64,000 nt of DNA from Hymenobacter artigasi. Lineage in GTDB: Bacteria > Bacteroidota > Bacteroidia > Cytophagales > Hymenobacteraceae. The notes beneath the pieces were generated by a model. That model saw nothing but the letters and a program-made list of their open reading frames with translations. It was not told the DNA's origin and did no database searches. Positions 38,193-47,126 of the stretch are shown piece by piece. Position 1 is the first letter of the stretch; every line of letters begins with the position of its first letter. The stretch spans positions 62,001 to 126,000 of the forward strand of contig NZ_JAAVTK010000002.1 in the NCBI RefSeq assembly GCF_012275535.1, read 5' to 3'. Made by a program: the position numbers and the translations under genes.

Positions 38193-39365
38193 ATGGTTGA
38201 AGAAATAAAGGTAAAAACGCTGGCCCTGCTCGGCGCTACGGGTTCCATTGGCACGCAGGCGCTGGAAGTGGTGCGGCAGCAGCCGGGCCGGTTCCGGGTG
38301 GCGGTGCTGAGCGCGCAGCGACAGTGGGAGCTGCTGGCCCGGCAGGCCCGCGAGTTTCGGCCCGCCGCCGTTGTTATTGGCGATGAAAGCTTTTATCAGC
38401 CCCTGAAAGAGGCCCTGGCCGACCAGCCCGAAACCGAAGTCCTGGCCGGCACCGCCGCCCTGGCCGAAGTAGTCACGCGCCCCGAAATCGACATCGTGCT
38501 TACCGCCCTCATGGGCTACGCCGGGCTATTGCCCACGGTGGCCGCCATCCGGGCGGGCAAGGACATTGCCCTCGCCAACAAGGAAACGCTGGTAGTAGCC
38601 GGCGAGCTGATTACCAGCCTCATCCGGCAGCACAACGTGCGCCTACTGCCCGTCGATTCGGAGCATTCGGCCATTTTCCAGTGCTTGGTGGGCGAGGAAG
38701 CCAACCCCATCGAGAAAATCATCCTCACGGCCTCGGGAGGGCCGTTCCGGGGCCGCACCGCCCAGCAGATGGAGTCTGTGACCAAGGCCCAGGCCCTGAA
38801 ACACCCCAACTGGGACATGGGCGCGAAAATCACCATCGACTCGGCCTCCCTCATGAACAAAGGCCTCGAAGTGATTGAAGCCAAATGGCTTTTCGGGCTT
38901 ACCAATGAGCAGATTGACGTGGTGGTGCACCCGCAAAGCATTGTGCACTCACTGGTGCAGTTCGAGGACGGCTCGCTGAAAGCCCAGCTCGGCCTGCCCG
39001 ACATGAAGCTGCCCATTCAGTATGCCCTGGGCTACCCGCAGCGGCTGGCCAATACCTTCCCGCGCTTCTCCTTCCTCGACTACCCCACGCTCACCTTCGA
39101 AGCGCCTGACCGGGCCGCATTCCCCAACCTGGAGCTGGCTTTCGGGGCCATGCGGCGGGGCGGCAACGCGCCCTGCATCCTCAACGCGGCCAATGAAGTG
39201 GCCGTGGCTGCATTTTTGCGGGAGCAAGTGGGCTTCCGCCAAATGTCGGACCTCGTAGCTGAGTGCCTGGCGCGGGTATCGTACCTTGCAGAGCCGTTAT
39301 TGGCCGACCTGGTGGCTACCGACGCGGAAACGCGGCGGGTTGCTGCGCGACTAATTAAGAGTTAA
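38193..39365 (+). CDS. dxr: 1-deoxy-D-xylulose-5-phosphate reductoisomerase
   Basis: 390 residues from the ATG at 38193. The NADPH fold is LALLGATGSIGTQALEVV. The catalytic region has ALANKETLVVAGELI, LLPVDSEHSAIFQCL, ILTASGGPFRG and NWDMGAKITIDSASLMNKGL, with the metal ligands Asp and Glu in VDSEH. It makes MEP, the second step of non-mevalonate isoprenoid synthesis. The last codons (LIKS and the stop) come from the edge of an AT-rich repeat (39355-39473). rseP follows on the same strand. Confidence 0.97.
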   Translation: MVEEIKVKTLALLGATGSIGTQALEVVRQQPGRFRVAVLSAQRQWELLARQAREFRPAAVVIGDESFYQPLKEALADQPETEVLAGTAALAEVVTRPEIDIVLTALMGYAGLLPTVAAIRAGKDIALANKETLVVAGELITSLIRQHNVRLLPVDSEHSAIFQCLVGEEANPIEKIILTASGGPFRGRTAQQMESVTKAQALKHPNWDMGAKITIDSASLMNKGLEVIEAKWLFGLTNEQIDVVVHPQSIVHSLVQFEDGSLKAQLGLPDMKLPIQYALGYPQRLANTFPRFSFLDYPTLTFEAPDRAAFPNLELAFGAMRRGGNAPCILNAANEVAVAAFLREQVGFRQMSDLVAECLARVSYLAEPLLADLVATDAETRRVAARLIKS

Positions 39366-39473
39366 TAATGATGAATTAACAATTGAGACCGGAGCCACAA
39401 TGCTGCTTTGATTCTTTGTTACTGTTCATACTTGCTAATTTTTAATTCCTAATTCTTAATTCTTAATTCAATT
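39355..39473. repeat. AT-rich inverted repeat overlapping the dxr stop (family G)
   Basis: The left part TTAAGAGTTAATAATGATG and the right part built of TAATTCTTAATTCTTAATTC are loosely complementary. It overlaps the dxr stop codon and ends a few bp before rseP. The arms are less exact than in the GC-rich families. Confidence 0.6.
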
Positions 39474-39478
39474 CTTCC

Positions 39479-40825
39479 TTGGCTATCCTCACCATGATTG
39501 GCCAGCTTGTGCTGGCCCTTTCTATCCTCGTTGGCTTGCACGAATTCGGCCATTTCGCCTTCGCCAAGCTCTTTAAAATCCGGGTCGATAAGTTCTACAT
39601 CTTCTTCGACTTCCTGTTTCCAATGCCCAACGTGGCCAACTTCGCGCTGGTCAAAAAGAAGATTGGCGAGACGGAGTACGGCATTGGCTGGTTCCCGCTG
39701 GGCGGCTACGTGCAGATTCACGGCATGATTGACGAGACGCAGGACGCCTCGGCCCTGGCCGGCCCGCCGCAGCCCGACGAGTTCCGGGGCAAGCCCGCCT
39801 GGCAGCGCCTGCTGGTAATGCTCGGCGGCATCATCATGAACGTGATTCTGGGCATCATCATCTTCACGGCGATGACGGCGCACTACGGCGACACGTTCCT
39901 GCCGGCTTCGGAGGCCCGCTACGGCATTCTGCCCAACGGCCTGGGCCGCGAAATCGGCTTCCGCACCGGCGACAAGATTGTAAAAATCAACGGCCGGCCG
40001 TTTGACGAGTTCGATGATGTGTATAAGCCGGAGGTGATTATGGGCGACAACTCCTACTACACCGTGGAGCGCAACGGCCAGCTGGCCGACATCAAAATCC
40101 CCAAAAACTTCCTCGATAAATTCGGCAAGCAAAGCGCCGACAGCCTGCTGGTGCGCCCCCGCGAAACCTTCGCCGTGGACCGCGTGACGCCCGGCGGCAA
40201 CGCCGCCAAAGCCGGCCTGCAGGTGGGCGACGTGATTACGAATGTGGCCGGGCAGCCGGTGCAGTTTTTCGACGAGCTGCAAGCCACCCTGCTGGCCAAC
40301 AAGGACAAAACCGTGCCCGTGCTGGTGCAGCGCGGCGGCCAGCCCCTCACGCTCAACATTCCGGTCACCAGCTCGGGCCGCATCGGTTTCGAGCGCAAGT
40401 CGACCCTGCAGCTCGGCACCCGCCAGTACACGCTGGCCGAGTCCATTCCGCAGGGCGTGAGCAAGGCTTTTGGGGTGATTGGCTTGCAGGCGCGGGCCTT
40501 CGGCAAGATTTTCAAGGGCGAGGCTTCGGCCTCGGAAAGCCTGGGCGGACCGGTGGAGATTGCGCAGCAGTTCGGCGGAATCTGGGACTGGCAGCACTTC
40601 TGGGGCCTGGCCGGCGGTTTGAGCATGGTGCTGGCATTCATGAACCTGCTGCCCATTCCGGCCCTCGATGGCGGCCACGTCGTGTTCCTGCTCTACGAGA
40701 TGATTCTGCGCCGCAAGCCGTCGGACAAGTTTCTGGAAGGTGCCCAGCGCGTGGGCACGGTGATGATTCTGGCCCTGATGGCGTATGTGATTGTGTTTAA
40801 GCAGGTGATGAAGCTGTTCCACTAA
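39479..40825 (+). CDS. rseP: Site-2 protease RseP-like zinc metalloprotease
   Basis: 448 residues. The first membrane segment holds the catalytic HEFGH (21-25). PDZ domains lie in the periplasmic middle (about 135-340; PGGNAAKAGLQVGDVITNVA). The C-terminal membrane part carries NLLPIPALDGGHVVF, which completes the zinc site. The enzyme cleaves anti-sigma factors or signal peptide remnants within the membrane. The start is a TTG at 39479; an ATG at 39494 is five codons further in. The longer form matches related proteins that begin a few residues before the first helix. Followed by a palindrome with a T-run. Confidence 0.95.
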   Translation: MAILTMIGQLVLALSILVGLHEFGHFAFAKLFKIRVDKFYIFFDFLFPMPNVANFALVKKKIGETEYGIGWFPLGGYVQIHGMIDETQDASALAGPPQPDEFRGKPAWQRLLVMLGGIIMNVILGIIIFTAMTAHYGDTFLPASEARYGILPNGLGREIGFRTGDKIVKINGRPFDEFDDVYKPEVIMGDNSYYTVERNGQLADIKIPKNFLDKFGKQSADSLLVRPRETFAVDRVTPGGNAAKAGLQVGDVITNVAGQPVQFFDELQATLLANKDKTVPVLVQRGGQPLTLNIPVTSSGRIGFERKSTLQLGTRQYTLAESIPQGVSKAFGVIGLQARAFGKIFKGEASASESLGGPVEIAQQFGGIWDWQHFWGLAGGLSMVLAFMNLLPIPALDGGHVVFLLYEMILRRKPSDKFLEGAQRVGTVMILALMAYVIVFKQVMKLFH

Positions 40826-40845
40826 GCGGAACCGAACCACCACAG

Positions 40846-40962
40846 AAGAACGTCATGCTGAGCGGAGCCGAAGCATCTCGCGTGTGGTAGTAATCCCCTC
40901 GTCCAACGATTGAGTTACTATGGCACGCAAGATGCTTCGGCTCCGCTCGGCATGACGTTCTT
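40846..40962. repeat. Palindromic repeat, family B, terminator-like
   Basis: 39-bp arms at 40846-40884 and 40924-40962, starting AAGAACGTCATGCTGAGCGG, with a 39-bp loop. Eight T residues follow the right arm. It begins 20 bp after the rseP stop, so it would work as a plus-strand terminator. Confidence 0.88.
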
Positions 40963-41005
40963 TTTTTTGTTTGCATTCGTCCTATTTCCCCTCCTTCCCC
41001 CGCCC

Positions 41006-41509
41006 ATGCGCCTCCTCACCATCCTAGCGGCTGCGCTGCTGCTGTTTCCGCTGGCCGGGGCCGCGCCGGCGTTCCACGCCTACCACTCCACCATCACGGA
41101 GCTGCGCTACAACGCGGCCAAAAAGCAGCTGGAAATTTCGGTTAAAGTCTTCGTCGATGACTTCGAAAAGGCGCTTTCGCATGGCCAGCCCACACGCGTG
41201 AACCTCACCGATGCCGGGCCGCGCCCGCTGGTGCTGGCCACGGCCTACTTCCAGCGCACCCTGCAGGTGAGCGTGGTGACGGGCAAGCCGCTGCTGCTGC
41301 AAGTGCTGGGCATGCAGGCCGAAAACGACGGCTGCTGGTTCTATTGCAAAGTGCCGCTGCCCGGCCCGGTCACGGCCGTGAAGCTGCGCCAGGCCGTGCT
41401 CCTCGACACCTTTGCCGACCAGATGAACATCGTGAACATTGAGGCCAACGGCAAGAACCAAAGTGCGCTGTTCCGCGCCGGCCACGAGGAGGAAACCCTG
41501 GCGTGGTAG
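41006..41509 (+). CDS. DUF6702-type exported protein
   Basis: 167 residues from the ATG at 41006, where the signal peptide MRLLTILAAALLLFPLAGAA starts; the open frame runs upstream into repeat DNA and should not be used. Mature features are FHAYHSTITELRYNAAKKQL and EISVKVFVDDFEKALS, typical of the DUF6702 family in Bacteroidota, which is often encoded next to M1 peptidases. Small periplasmic beta-rich protein; no enzymatic motif. No peptidase gene is adjacent here. Confidence 0.75.
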   Translation: MRLLTILAAALLLFPLAGAAPAFHAYHSTITELRYNAAKKQLEISVKVFVDDFEKALSHGQPTRVNLTDAGPRPLVLATAYFQRTLQVSVVTGKPLLLQVLGMQAENDGCWFYCKVPLPGPVTAVKLRQAVLLDTFADQMNIVNIEANGKNQSALFRAGHEEETLAW

Positions 41510-41546
41510 CATAGCGTGGCCTTTTAGTCCGCGTCCCCGCACCTTT

Positions 41547-41685
41547 GGGCGTTTACGAAACTCATCCCTTTCGTGCATTTCGTAAACGTTGATTCGTAGA
41601 TGGATTTCTTAAACTCACCCCGCGCTATAAGGGCCATCTGACCAGTAGGTGCCGCGCTAGTTCCTACCATTCATTGAAAGGAGGG
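41547..41685. repeat. 138-bp dispersed repeat (family J), copy 1
   Basis: A stretch starting GGGCGTTTACGAAACTCATC and ending TTCATTGAAAGGAGGG recurs in the opposite orientation at 57341-57478 with a modest number of differences. Its first 45 bp contain an inverted pair CGTTTACGAAA / TTTCGTAAACG. A half-copy of family E (about 41508-41543) lies directly before it. Confidence 0.88.
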
Positions 41686-41711
41686 ATTTTTAGGCAGCCC
41701 CCGGGGTCCGG

Positions 41712-42414
41712 TTACGGGAGTGCGGGCGCCAGGAGTGCCCGGCCGTGGAAGAAAAACCACTCGTCCCGAAACCCGCGCCGCCGGCTGCCCCGCGTCAGCC
41801 GGTACCAGACGCCGCGCAAGCGCAGCTGCTGGTCCACCTCGAGGCCGCCCACCTGGGGCCCGTTGGTCGACGAGGCCACGGTCGCCACCTGGTAGTGGTA
41901 GAGCGTGTCCGCCGTGCCGGGCAGGGGGGGTGACGGCGAACAGGTTCGTTTCCAACTGGGTGTAGCAGGTTTGGTAGCGTCCCGTTCGGGCGGTGTGGAG
42001 CGTGTCGCCCAAGTCCAGCAAGGGGGTTTCGGCCGCTTGGCAGGGCATGCGCCCGTCCAACGCGGTGGAAACCAATTCGGGCCAGTACCGCAACTGTCGG
42101 CCGGCCCGGCGCACCAGCAGGTCGAGCACGACGCGGTTCGCCACGTGGGCCGGCAACGCCGGGCCGGGGAGCCGGCCGAGCACGACTTGCAGCCGCACGT
42201 ACGCGCCAGCCACGCCCACGCTGGGCACTCGCGGGTACGAGACCACCACGGTCACAAACCGGGCCTCGCCCCGGGCCCCGTCGTCCATGTTGCGAAACAC
42301 GACCCAGCGGCTGACCTCCGGCGGCGCCGGCGCCGGGGAGCCCCCCCCGGTGGGCCCGAGCAGTAGCCAGCCCGTCAAGGCATGCAGCGCAGACAACCGG
42401 AGCAGGTGGGTCAT
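41712..42414 (-). pseudogene. Frameshifted exported hypothetical protein
   Basis: From the ATG at 42414 (signal peptide MTHLLRLSALHALTGWLLLG) the frame reads sensibly to NLFAVTP at a run of seven C residues (minus strand; 41924-41930). It then becomes a Pro/Arg/Gly-rich nonsense tail. Removing one C restores a natural continuation: LPGTADTLYHYQVATVASST, then LRLRGVWYRLTRGSRRR and FRDEWFFFHGRALLAPALP, with a stop at 41712. The intact protein would have about 233 residues, exported, of unknown function. The cause may be a sequencing error, decay, or slippage at the C7 tract. Confidence 0.75.
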
Positions 42415-42435
42415 GCAGGGCAAGTTAGTTACCAT

Positions 42436-42743
42436 TTGCTTCTACTCGTGGCATCCATTCAGCCAAATGGTGTTACAAGGGCTCTCTCGGAATCGTGGTG
42501 GTTTCGGGCCCCCGGCCGGGGCACGGCCGACGTGGCGTTTTTCCGGTTTCGAGCCTTATGTTCCATCCCGTTTCTGACATGCCAACCAACTGCGGGCCTC
42601 GCGCGCTGCGGGGTTCTGGGCAACCATTCTGGCGTACGAGCATCTTGATTTCAGTTGCGGTAGCTTACGTGCCTGGCGCGGGCCCCATTCTTAGCAATCG
42701 GGGAAGCGGTTCGCATCGGATTTTTCAACGCTCAATCTGTCAT
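42436..42743. other. Intergenic region between divergent genes
   Basis: 308 bp between the frameshifted gene (minus) and the 42744 gene (plus). An open frame runs through it, but the peptide has no family resemblance. I see no repeat or RNA gene; promoters for both genes should lie here. Confidence 0.5.
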
Positions 42744-43625
42744 ATGCTCCGCCAATCTCCGCTGCTGTTTTGTTTGCTGGCAATACTGGCCCCGGCGCAC
42801 GCTCAATCTACGGCCCCGGTGGTGGGTACCGTCAGCAGCCGCTCCACGGGACAGGGCATTCCATTCGTTAATATAGGCCTTCCTCAGCGCGGCCTGGGCA
42901 CGGTGAGCGACGAGCAGGGCCGCTACCATTTGCCCTATAATGCGGCCTACGCAGCCGACACGGTGCGCATTTCCAGCGTGGGCTTTAAGCCGCTGCTGCT
43001 TCCCTTCGCAGCCCTGCTGGCCGCGCCGGCCATTGGTTTGGTGCCCGAACCGGTGGCGCTCAACGAGGTGAGCGTGACGGCAGCCGGGGCTTACCAGCAT
43101 CCCAATACCGCGGGACTGGCCAAAGCTGCGCCGCGCATGAGCCTTCACCTGAGTGCCAACGAGCTGGGCACGGAGCTGGGCTGCCTCGTGCACCTGCAAC
43201 ACCGACCCGCCCTGGTGCAAAGCCTGCACGTAGTGGTGCTCAAAAACGAGGCGGGCCCCCTCACCTTTCGGCTGAACATCTATCGCCTGGATGCCCAGGG
43301 CCTGCCCACGACCGAAAAGCTCCTGGCGCGCGACGTGCTGATAACCGCTACGCCCGAGGCCGGCGTGCTAAGTGCCGACATCACGGCCGACCACTTGGTG
43401 CTCACCGAAGACTTTTTGCTGGCGCTGGAGTGGGTGAAAAACCCGCTGCCGGCGGGTCCCGACCTCACGCAGCGCATCAGCTTCGGGGGGGCCATGAAGT
43501 ATGGGGCCCAGCTCTACTTCCGGCGCACCAGCCAAGCCCCCTGGACCAAACCCCGCTTTACGAGCAATATGCCCGCGCTGGGAATGCGGCCGGTCGTGGC
43601 CCTCTATGCCACCGTGAAGGATTAA
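42744..43625 (+). CDS. Exported protein with carboxypeptidase-regulatory-like domain
   Basis: 293 residues from the ATG at 42744, which opens the signal peptide MLRQSPLLFCLLAILAPAHA. A CarboxypepD_reg-like domain follows (about 25-95: VVGTVSSRSTGQGIPFVNIG, LGTVSDEQGRYHLPYNAAY, SSVGFKPLLLPF). The remaining 190 residues form a second beta-rich domain (LHLSANELGTELGCLVHL, FRLNIYRLDAQGLPTTE, GGAMKYGAQLYFRRTSQAPW). Together they resemble surface or periplasmic proteins of Bacteroidota without enzymatic motifs. The TonB-receptor barrel that often follows such a domain is absent. Probably envelope-associated. Confidence 0.8.
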   Translation: MLRQSPLLFCLLAILAPAHAQSTAPVVGTVSSRSTGQGIPFVNIGLPQRGLGTVSDEQGRYHLPYNAAYAADTVRISSVGFKPLLLPFAALLAAPAIGLVPEPVALNEVSVTAAGAYQHPNTAGLAKAAPRMSLHLSANELGTELGCLVHLQHRPALVQSLHVVVLKNEAGPLTFRLNIYRLDAQGLPTTEKLLARDVLITATPEAGVLSADITADHLVLTEDFLLALEWVKNPLPAGPDLTQRISFGGAMKYGAQLYFRRTSQAPWTKPRFTSNMPALGMRPVVALYATVKD

Positions 43626-43860
43626 AGAATAGTTACCGTTACCGCGCTGCTCCGTGCTCCTGATAACGCGTTAGTGCCTGGCTGTTTCGTTTCGGCTGGG
43701 GCTGCTGGCATGTCGGGCGAAAAAAGCTACTGGGTCGTCGGGCGAATCTCTTTGGGTATTGGCAAACAAATAGGGCAAAACCGCCGACTCATGGGCGCAG
43801 TGTTTTACGTGCTACCAACGAGCAGAAGTGCCTGACAGGTAGACTAGTCGTATAAAGCGC

Positions 43861-44340
43861 AGGCAAGGCCGGAAAGACTGTCACGATAAAGTCAGCGTGC
43901 ACTTTCGCCTCTCGGAGCGAGTGCCAAAGCATAATTTCCATCGCCGCTTGCGCGATGTGTTAGCTTGGGCGTTTTTGCGTCAACAGACCCGCCCCGACTA
44001 CAGCCACACTGGACAGCCCTCGCTCGACCCGGTCGTCGTCTTCAAGTTGGTGCTCGTGGGGCGCTTGGAAAATATTGTCAGCGACCGGCGCTTGCTCGAG
44101 CAGTGCGCCCGGCGCCTAGCTATTCGCTACTTCCCGGGCGATGAAGTAGCCGAAGACTTACCCTGGCACTCGACGAGTAGCCGCACCCGTCAGCGGTACC
44201 CCACCGCCGTGTTCGAGCACCTCTTTGACTAGGTGTTTGCCCAGTACGTGTACGCGGGGCTATTAGCGGGCGATACGCAGGTCGTGGATTCGGCCCCTGT
44301 CAAAGCAGCGGATTCGCTTGATAGTCTGCGCGAGAAGTAA
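43861..44340 (+). pseudogene. Decayed IS1182-like transposase N-terminus
   Basis: In one frame the sequence gives RQGRKDCHDKVSVHFRLSER, then VPKHNFHRRLRDVLAWAFL, QPSLDPVVVFKLVLVGRLEN and DLPWHSTSSRTRQRYP. After a TAG at 44230-44232 it continues VFAQYVYAGLLAGDTQVVDS and APVKAADSLDSLREK to a TAA. This is the N-terminal half of an IS1182/IS5-group DDE transposase. The first codon corresponds to AGG where homologues have ATG, there is one internal stop, and the catalytic C-terminal half is gone. Terminal inverted repeats are not recognisable. Confidence 0.75.
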
Positions 44341-44532
44341 GCGCCCGGAGCCCCTCATTCCCAAACACTTGCTGAAGCGGAGAGAATTACGCCTGACCGA
44401 TAGTAGCGGATGGCATCGCAAAAGCCGGTTGTTACTCCGTTCGCCAGCATCGCAACGAACCGAATGTTATAGGCGGTGCTGCTAAGTTCAAAAAGTAATG
44501 ATGGCCGGCGTTTAAATCAATTGTTTACAAAG
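44341..44532. other. Degenerate sequence after the IS remnant
   Basis: About 190 bp with no open frame. It probably contains further eroded IS sequence; the GC falls towards the AT-rich CPBP gene. Confidence 0.4.
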
Positions 44533-45207
44533 TCATTTTCCAAGACTTAACGATAAGAAATCTATAAAGAAATGACAAAAGATAAGCACTTTTATATTTC
44601 GGTATTTTTGGTAATAGGCACCAAAAATTAATCCAAGCAGAAAGGGCACAAACATATTTATTAATGTGCCATATCCGATATGAGCTGCTCCAAATAGTAA
44701 GGCGGAGAATATAACAGGCAAATAGCTGTTTTTGAATAAAATGTTGAGTCTTGGGATTAAGTAACCACGAAAAATTAATTCTTCTACCACACCGGCCGTA
44801 ACACAAGTAAGTACAAGCAATACTGGATGCGCGTGCATGTAGGCTAACATCTCATGTACTACTTGACTGGTTTGTGCTTTCACCCCGAATTTAGAGAGAA
44901 GCGGTTGTAATGCCCCGGCAAGAAAGGATAATCCTAGAACTGAGATAATAGAGATAAAATAGAAGAGGACCGGCTGTTTTTCGTCTGCCCACAAAAGAAG
45001 ACGTTGCTTTTCTATTTTGACGGCATATAGATAGATTAACAGGAGCCAAATCCAAACAATGAGTTTTTTTGCGTAACCATAGCTCAAAAAACTCGGAAAT
45101 TGCGGGCCACTCAGCAATACAATGAATGGAAAGCTAACAGCCATCAACACGCCAATAATCATGTGCGTTTTTCCCTGGCTTTCTCTGTTATCCATTGTTG
45201 ATTTCAT
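44533..45207 (-). CDS. CPBP-family intramembrane metalloprotease
   Basis: 224 residues from the ATG at 45207 (MKSTMDNRES); an ORF extension to 45264 is less likely. Several membrane helices are visible. The active-site motifs are GVVEELIFRGYLIPRL (Glu142-Glu143 and Arg), AAHIGYG (His176) and the final HFFIDF (His212). Relatives are type II CAAX prenyl endopeptidases; in bacteria many act in bacteriocin self-immunity or protein processing. The gene is clearly lower in GC than the genome around it and sits beside an IS remnant, so horizontal acquisition is likely. Confidence 0.88.
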   Translation of the reverse strand: MKSTMDNRESQGKTHMIIGVLMAVSFPFIVLLSGPQFPSFLSYGYAKKLIVWIWLLLIYLYAVKIEKQRLLLWADEKQPVLFYFISIISVLGLSFLAGALQPLLSKFGVKAQTSQVVHEMLAYMHAHPVLLVLTCVTAGVVEELIFRGYLIPRLNILFKNSYLPVIFSALLFGAAHIGYGTLINMFVPFLLGLIFGAYYQKYRNIKVLIFCHFFIDFLSLSLGK

Positions 45208-45568
45208 GTTAGTACGCCTTCCGACGTGCTGGTTTAAGTAAGCAGAATGAGCTTGGCGAAGCATTGGCTACTGCATTTGTATTCCCGAAACTGACGGAGG
45301 TTTAAGGCTTTTGGAACCGGCGCTCCACCCACCTGCCCGTGCCCCGCATCACCAAAGGCGCCGGCCCAGATAGCCCAGCGGAGGGTGAGCGCCGGGTGCA
45401 CCGTTGCCGAAGGACCCCGACGGGAGGTGTTTCGTCACCGCCGAACCGCCCCCCTGGCCATCCCGTACACCAGGCGCAAGGCGTAGAGATGAATGCGGCG
45501 GACGCCTTCGTGGCGTTCGGAGCGATGGAAGAGGGCACGGGGGTGAAAGGGCATTGGCTTGGTTGAAG
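45208..45568. other. Region without a convincing gene
   Basis: Short minus-strand frames (for example RALFHRSERHEGVRRIHLYA) are open for 60-80 codons but switch frame and match nothing I know. The region may be a decayed gene. Confidence 0.35.
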
Positions 45569-46315
45569 TTAGGCGGTAACCGGGGCGCTGGCGGTCCGGT
45601 ATGGCGTTACGGGGACTGGCCATTTGGCCACGTCGACGCCTTTAATCAGCAGCCACAGGCAAAACGACGACTCGCCCAGCAGGGGCAGCAGTAGGATACC
45701 GGGCAGCAGGACATCGGCCAGGGCGGGGGCAAAAAGCGCCGCCCAGCAGGCCAGCAGGTAGCTGGCCCCCGCCACTTGCAGCAGCCGGCCCACCGCCTTG
45801 GGCAAGTAGCCCGACTGGACAATCAAGTACCCGTTGAGCAGGCACGTGACGCCAAAAAAGAGCAGCGCCAGGTTGAAAGCCAGTTCGTGCGACTTCAAGG
45901 CCATGTTGGCCAGCGCCGAAACCTGCGCGCCCCCAAACGCGTGGCGGTACCCGGCATTAGCCAACGTGGGCATCACCAGCAGCAGAAACACTTTGCTGAC
46001 GGCCTCTACTGCGAGCGAAACGGCGTTGAACAGCAACGAGAGCAGCGCCAGGGACCGGCTCACCGGCCGCAGCAACAAGTATTCAATCCACAACAGGGGG
46101 ACGGCCAACAACACGACGAGCACATTGGCCGCCACGCCCCCCTGCCAGAGCCCGGGCGCGGCCAGAATGTTGCGCGCCGAAGCAGCCGCGTCGCCCGCGA
46201 CCAGCAGCTTGTTCGTGACGAATCCCTCCGAAAAAGCCCCAAATAGGATGATGGCCAAATACAGCGCCCCGCCGAGGCGGGCGTATCCTTGAGGCGAGGC
46301 ATTAACCGAACGCAT
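45569..46315 (-). CDS. DUF4386-type integral membrane protein
   Basis: 248 residues from the ATG at 46315 (MRSVNASPQGYARLGGALYL); the frame is open upstream to 46639, but that stretch is basic and repeat-derived. About six hydrophobic segments: GGALYLAIILFGAFSEGFV, GVAANVLVVLLAVPLLWIEY, ALLSLLFNAVSLAVEAVSKV, FNLALLFFGVTCLLNGYLIV, LLACWAALFAPALADVLLPG. This is the DUF4386 pattern, including the early Glu-Gly-Phe and a Phe-Gly-Val-x-Cys helix. Function unknown. It lies in the accessory stretch near the IS remnant. Confidence 0.82.
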   Translation of the reverse strand: MRSVNASPQGYARLGGALYLAIILFGAFSEGFVTNKLLVAGDAAASARNILAAPGLWQGGVAANVLVVLLAVPLLWIEYLLLRPVSRSLALLSLLFNAVSLAVEAVSKVFLLLVMPTLANAGYRHAFGGAQVSALANMALKSHELAFNLALLFFGVTCLLNGYLIVQSGYLPKAVGRLLQVAGASYLLACWAALFAPALADVLLPGILLLPLLGESSFCLWLLIKGVDVAKWPVPVTPYRTASAPVTA

Positions 46316-47126
46316 AAGCAGTGAGGCTCCTAGGGGGGCAAGCAGTGGGTGGAAAGGACCCGGTGGCGAAGGCCACAGGGGGGCAGCAAACCAGCATGAG
46401 GTCCTGGCAAGCGGCCCTGACGGGCAGATGCCGGCGAACCGGCGCAGGTTGCCTGCCTGGAAAATAAAAGTTCTCCCGGCAGGCAACCGACGCAGCCTCA
46501 ACCCGCCCGCTGGCGCGCGTCTCCGACACGCTGCCTGCTGGCTTCGAGCCTGCGGCTCGCCGTCCGAATAACCACCAATCAAGTCGTTGAGTCGCGCGTC
46601 AGCGACGCGAAAGCAATGGGCAACGCGTCTTCGGCTCAATAAGAATGAGACTGTCGAGCATCCATCGGCGAACAGTGAACCTATTGTCGCAGCTTAAGGG
46701 GGGGGCGCTCCAATGAGGAATTCGATGAGGGCGGCTAAATCTAACGGCGGCATACTTGATTTTCAACCCGCATGGGCAGTTCTTAAAACCCCATGCGCAA
46801 TCGCAAGCCATAACGCTCGTGGCTGGTGCAGAATGTTGCTCAACGACCTGAAAAGCGGCCGAAGTAAACGTCAAGCGGAGGAAAAGGTCCAGAAAGGGTT
46901 CTTTTGAAGCTGATTCGAGCTTAATCAACCGATGCTCGATGATTAGTTCGGAGTTCTGCAACAGCCACTCGAGTTTACGAGAACGGTGATTTAAATGAGC
47001 CGAGAAGGCCCTTTCACATGTTACAAACGGTTGTGCCCAGCACGTAAAATCACTGTCTCAGCAGCCGTTCTCCGTGTCTTAACGTGCTGTATTTACACTT
47101 TCTGAGGGAACGCCTACAAGCTCATG
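46316..47126. other. Long region without a convincing gene
   Basis: About 810 bp upstream of the DUF4386 gene and downstream of the DUF2461 gene. It holds a decayed family C repeat (46509-46612). Frames of 60-120 codons are open on both strands but look non-coding. Probably part of the accessory stretch where genes have been lost. Confidence 0.45.
46509..46612. repeat. Decayed palindromic repeat, family C
   Basis: The left arm GCTGGCGCGCGTCTCCGACA and the following GCTTCGAGCCTGCGGCTCG match the copies at 29652 and 57481. The right arm is reduced to a short GTCGCGCGTCAGCGACGCG-like remnant. Confidence 0.7.

Noticed and set aside
40910..41005. Upstream extension of the DUF6702 gene
   Set aside because: The extra residues are translated from the family B palindrome; the signal peptide starts at 41006.
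46599..46961. A 120-codon minus-strand frame in the gene-poor stretch
   Set aside because: No recognisable domain, mixed composition, overlaps the decayed repeat; not enough to call a gene.
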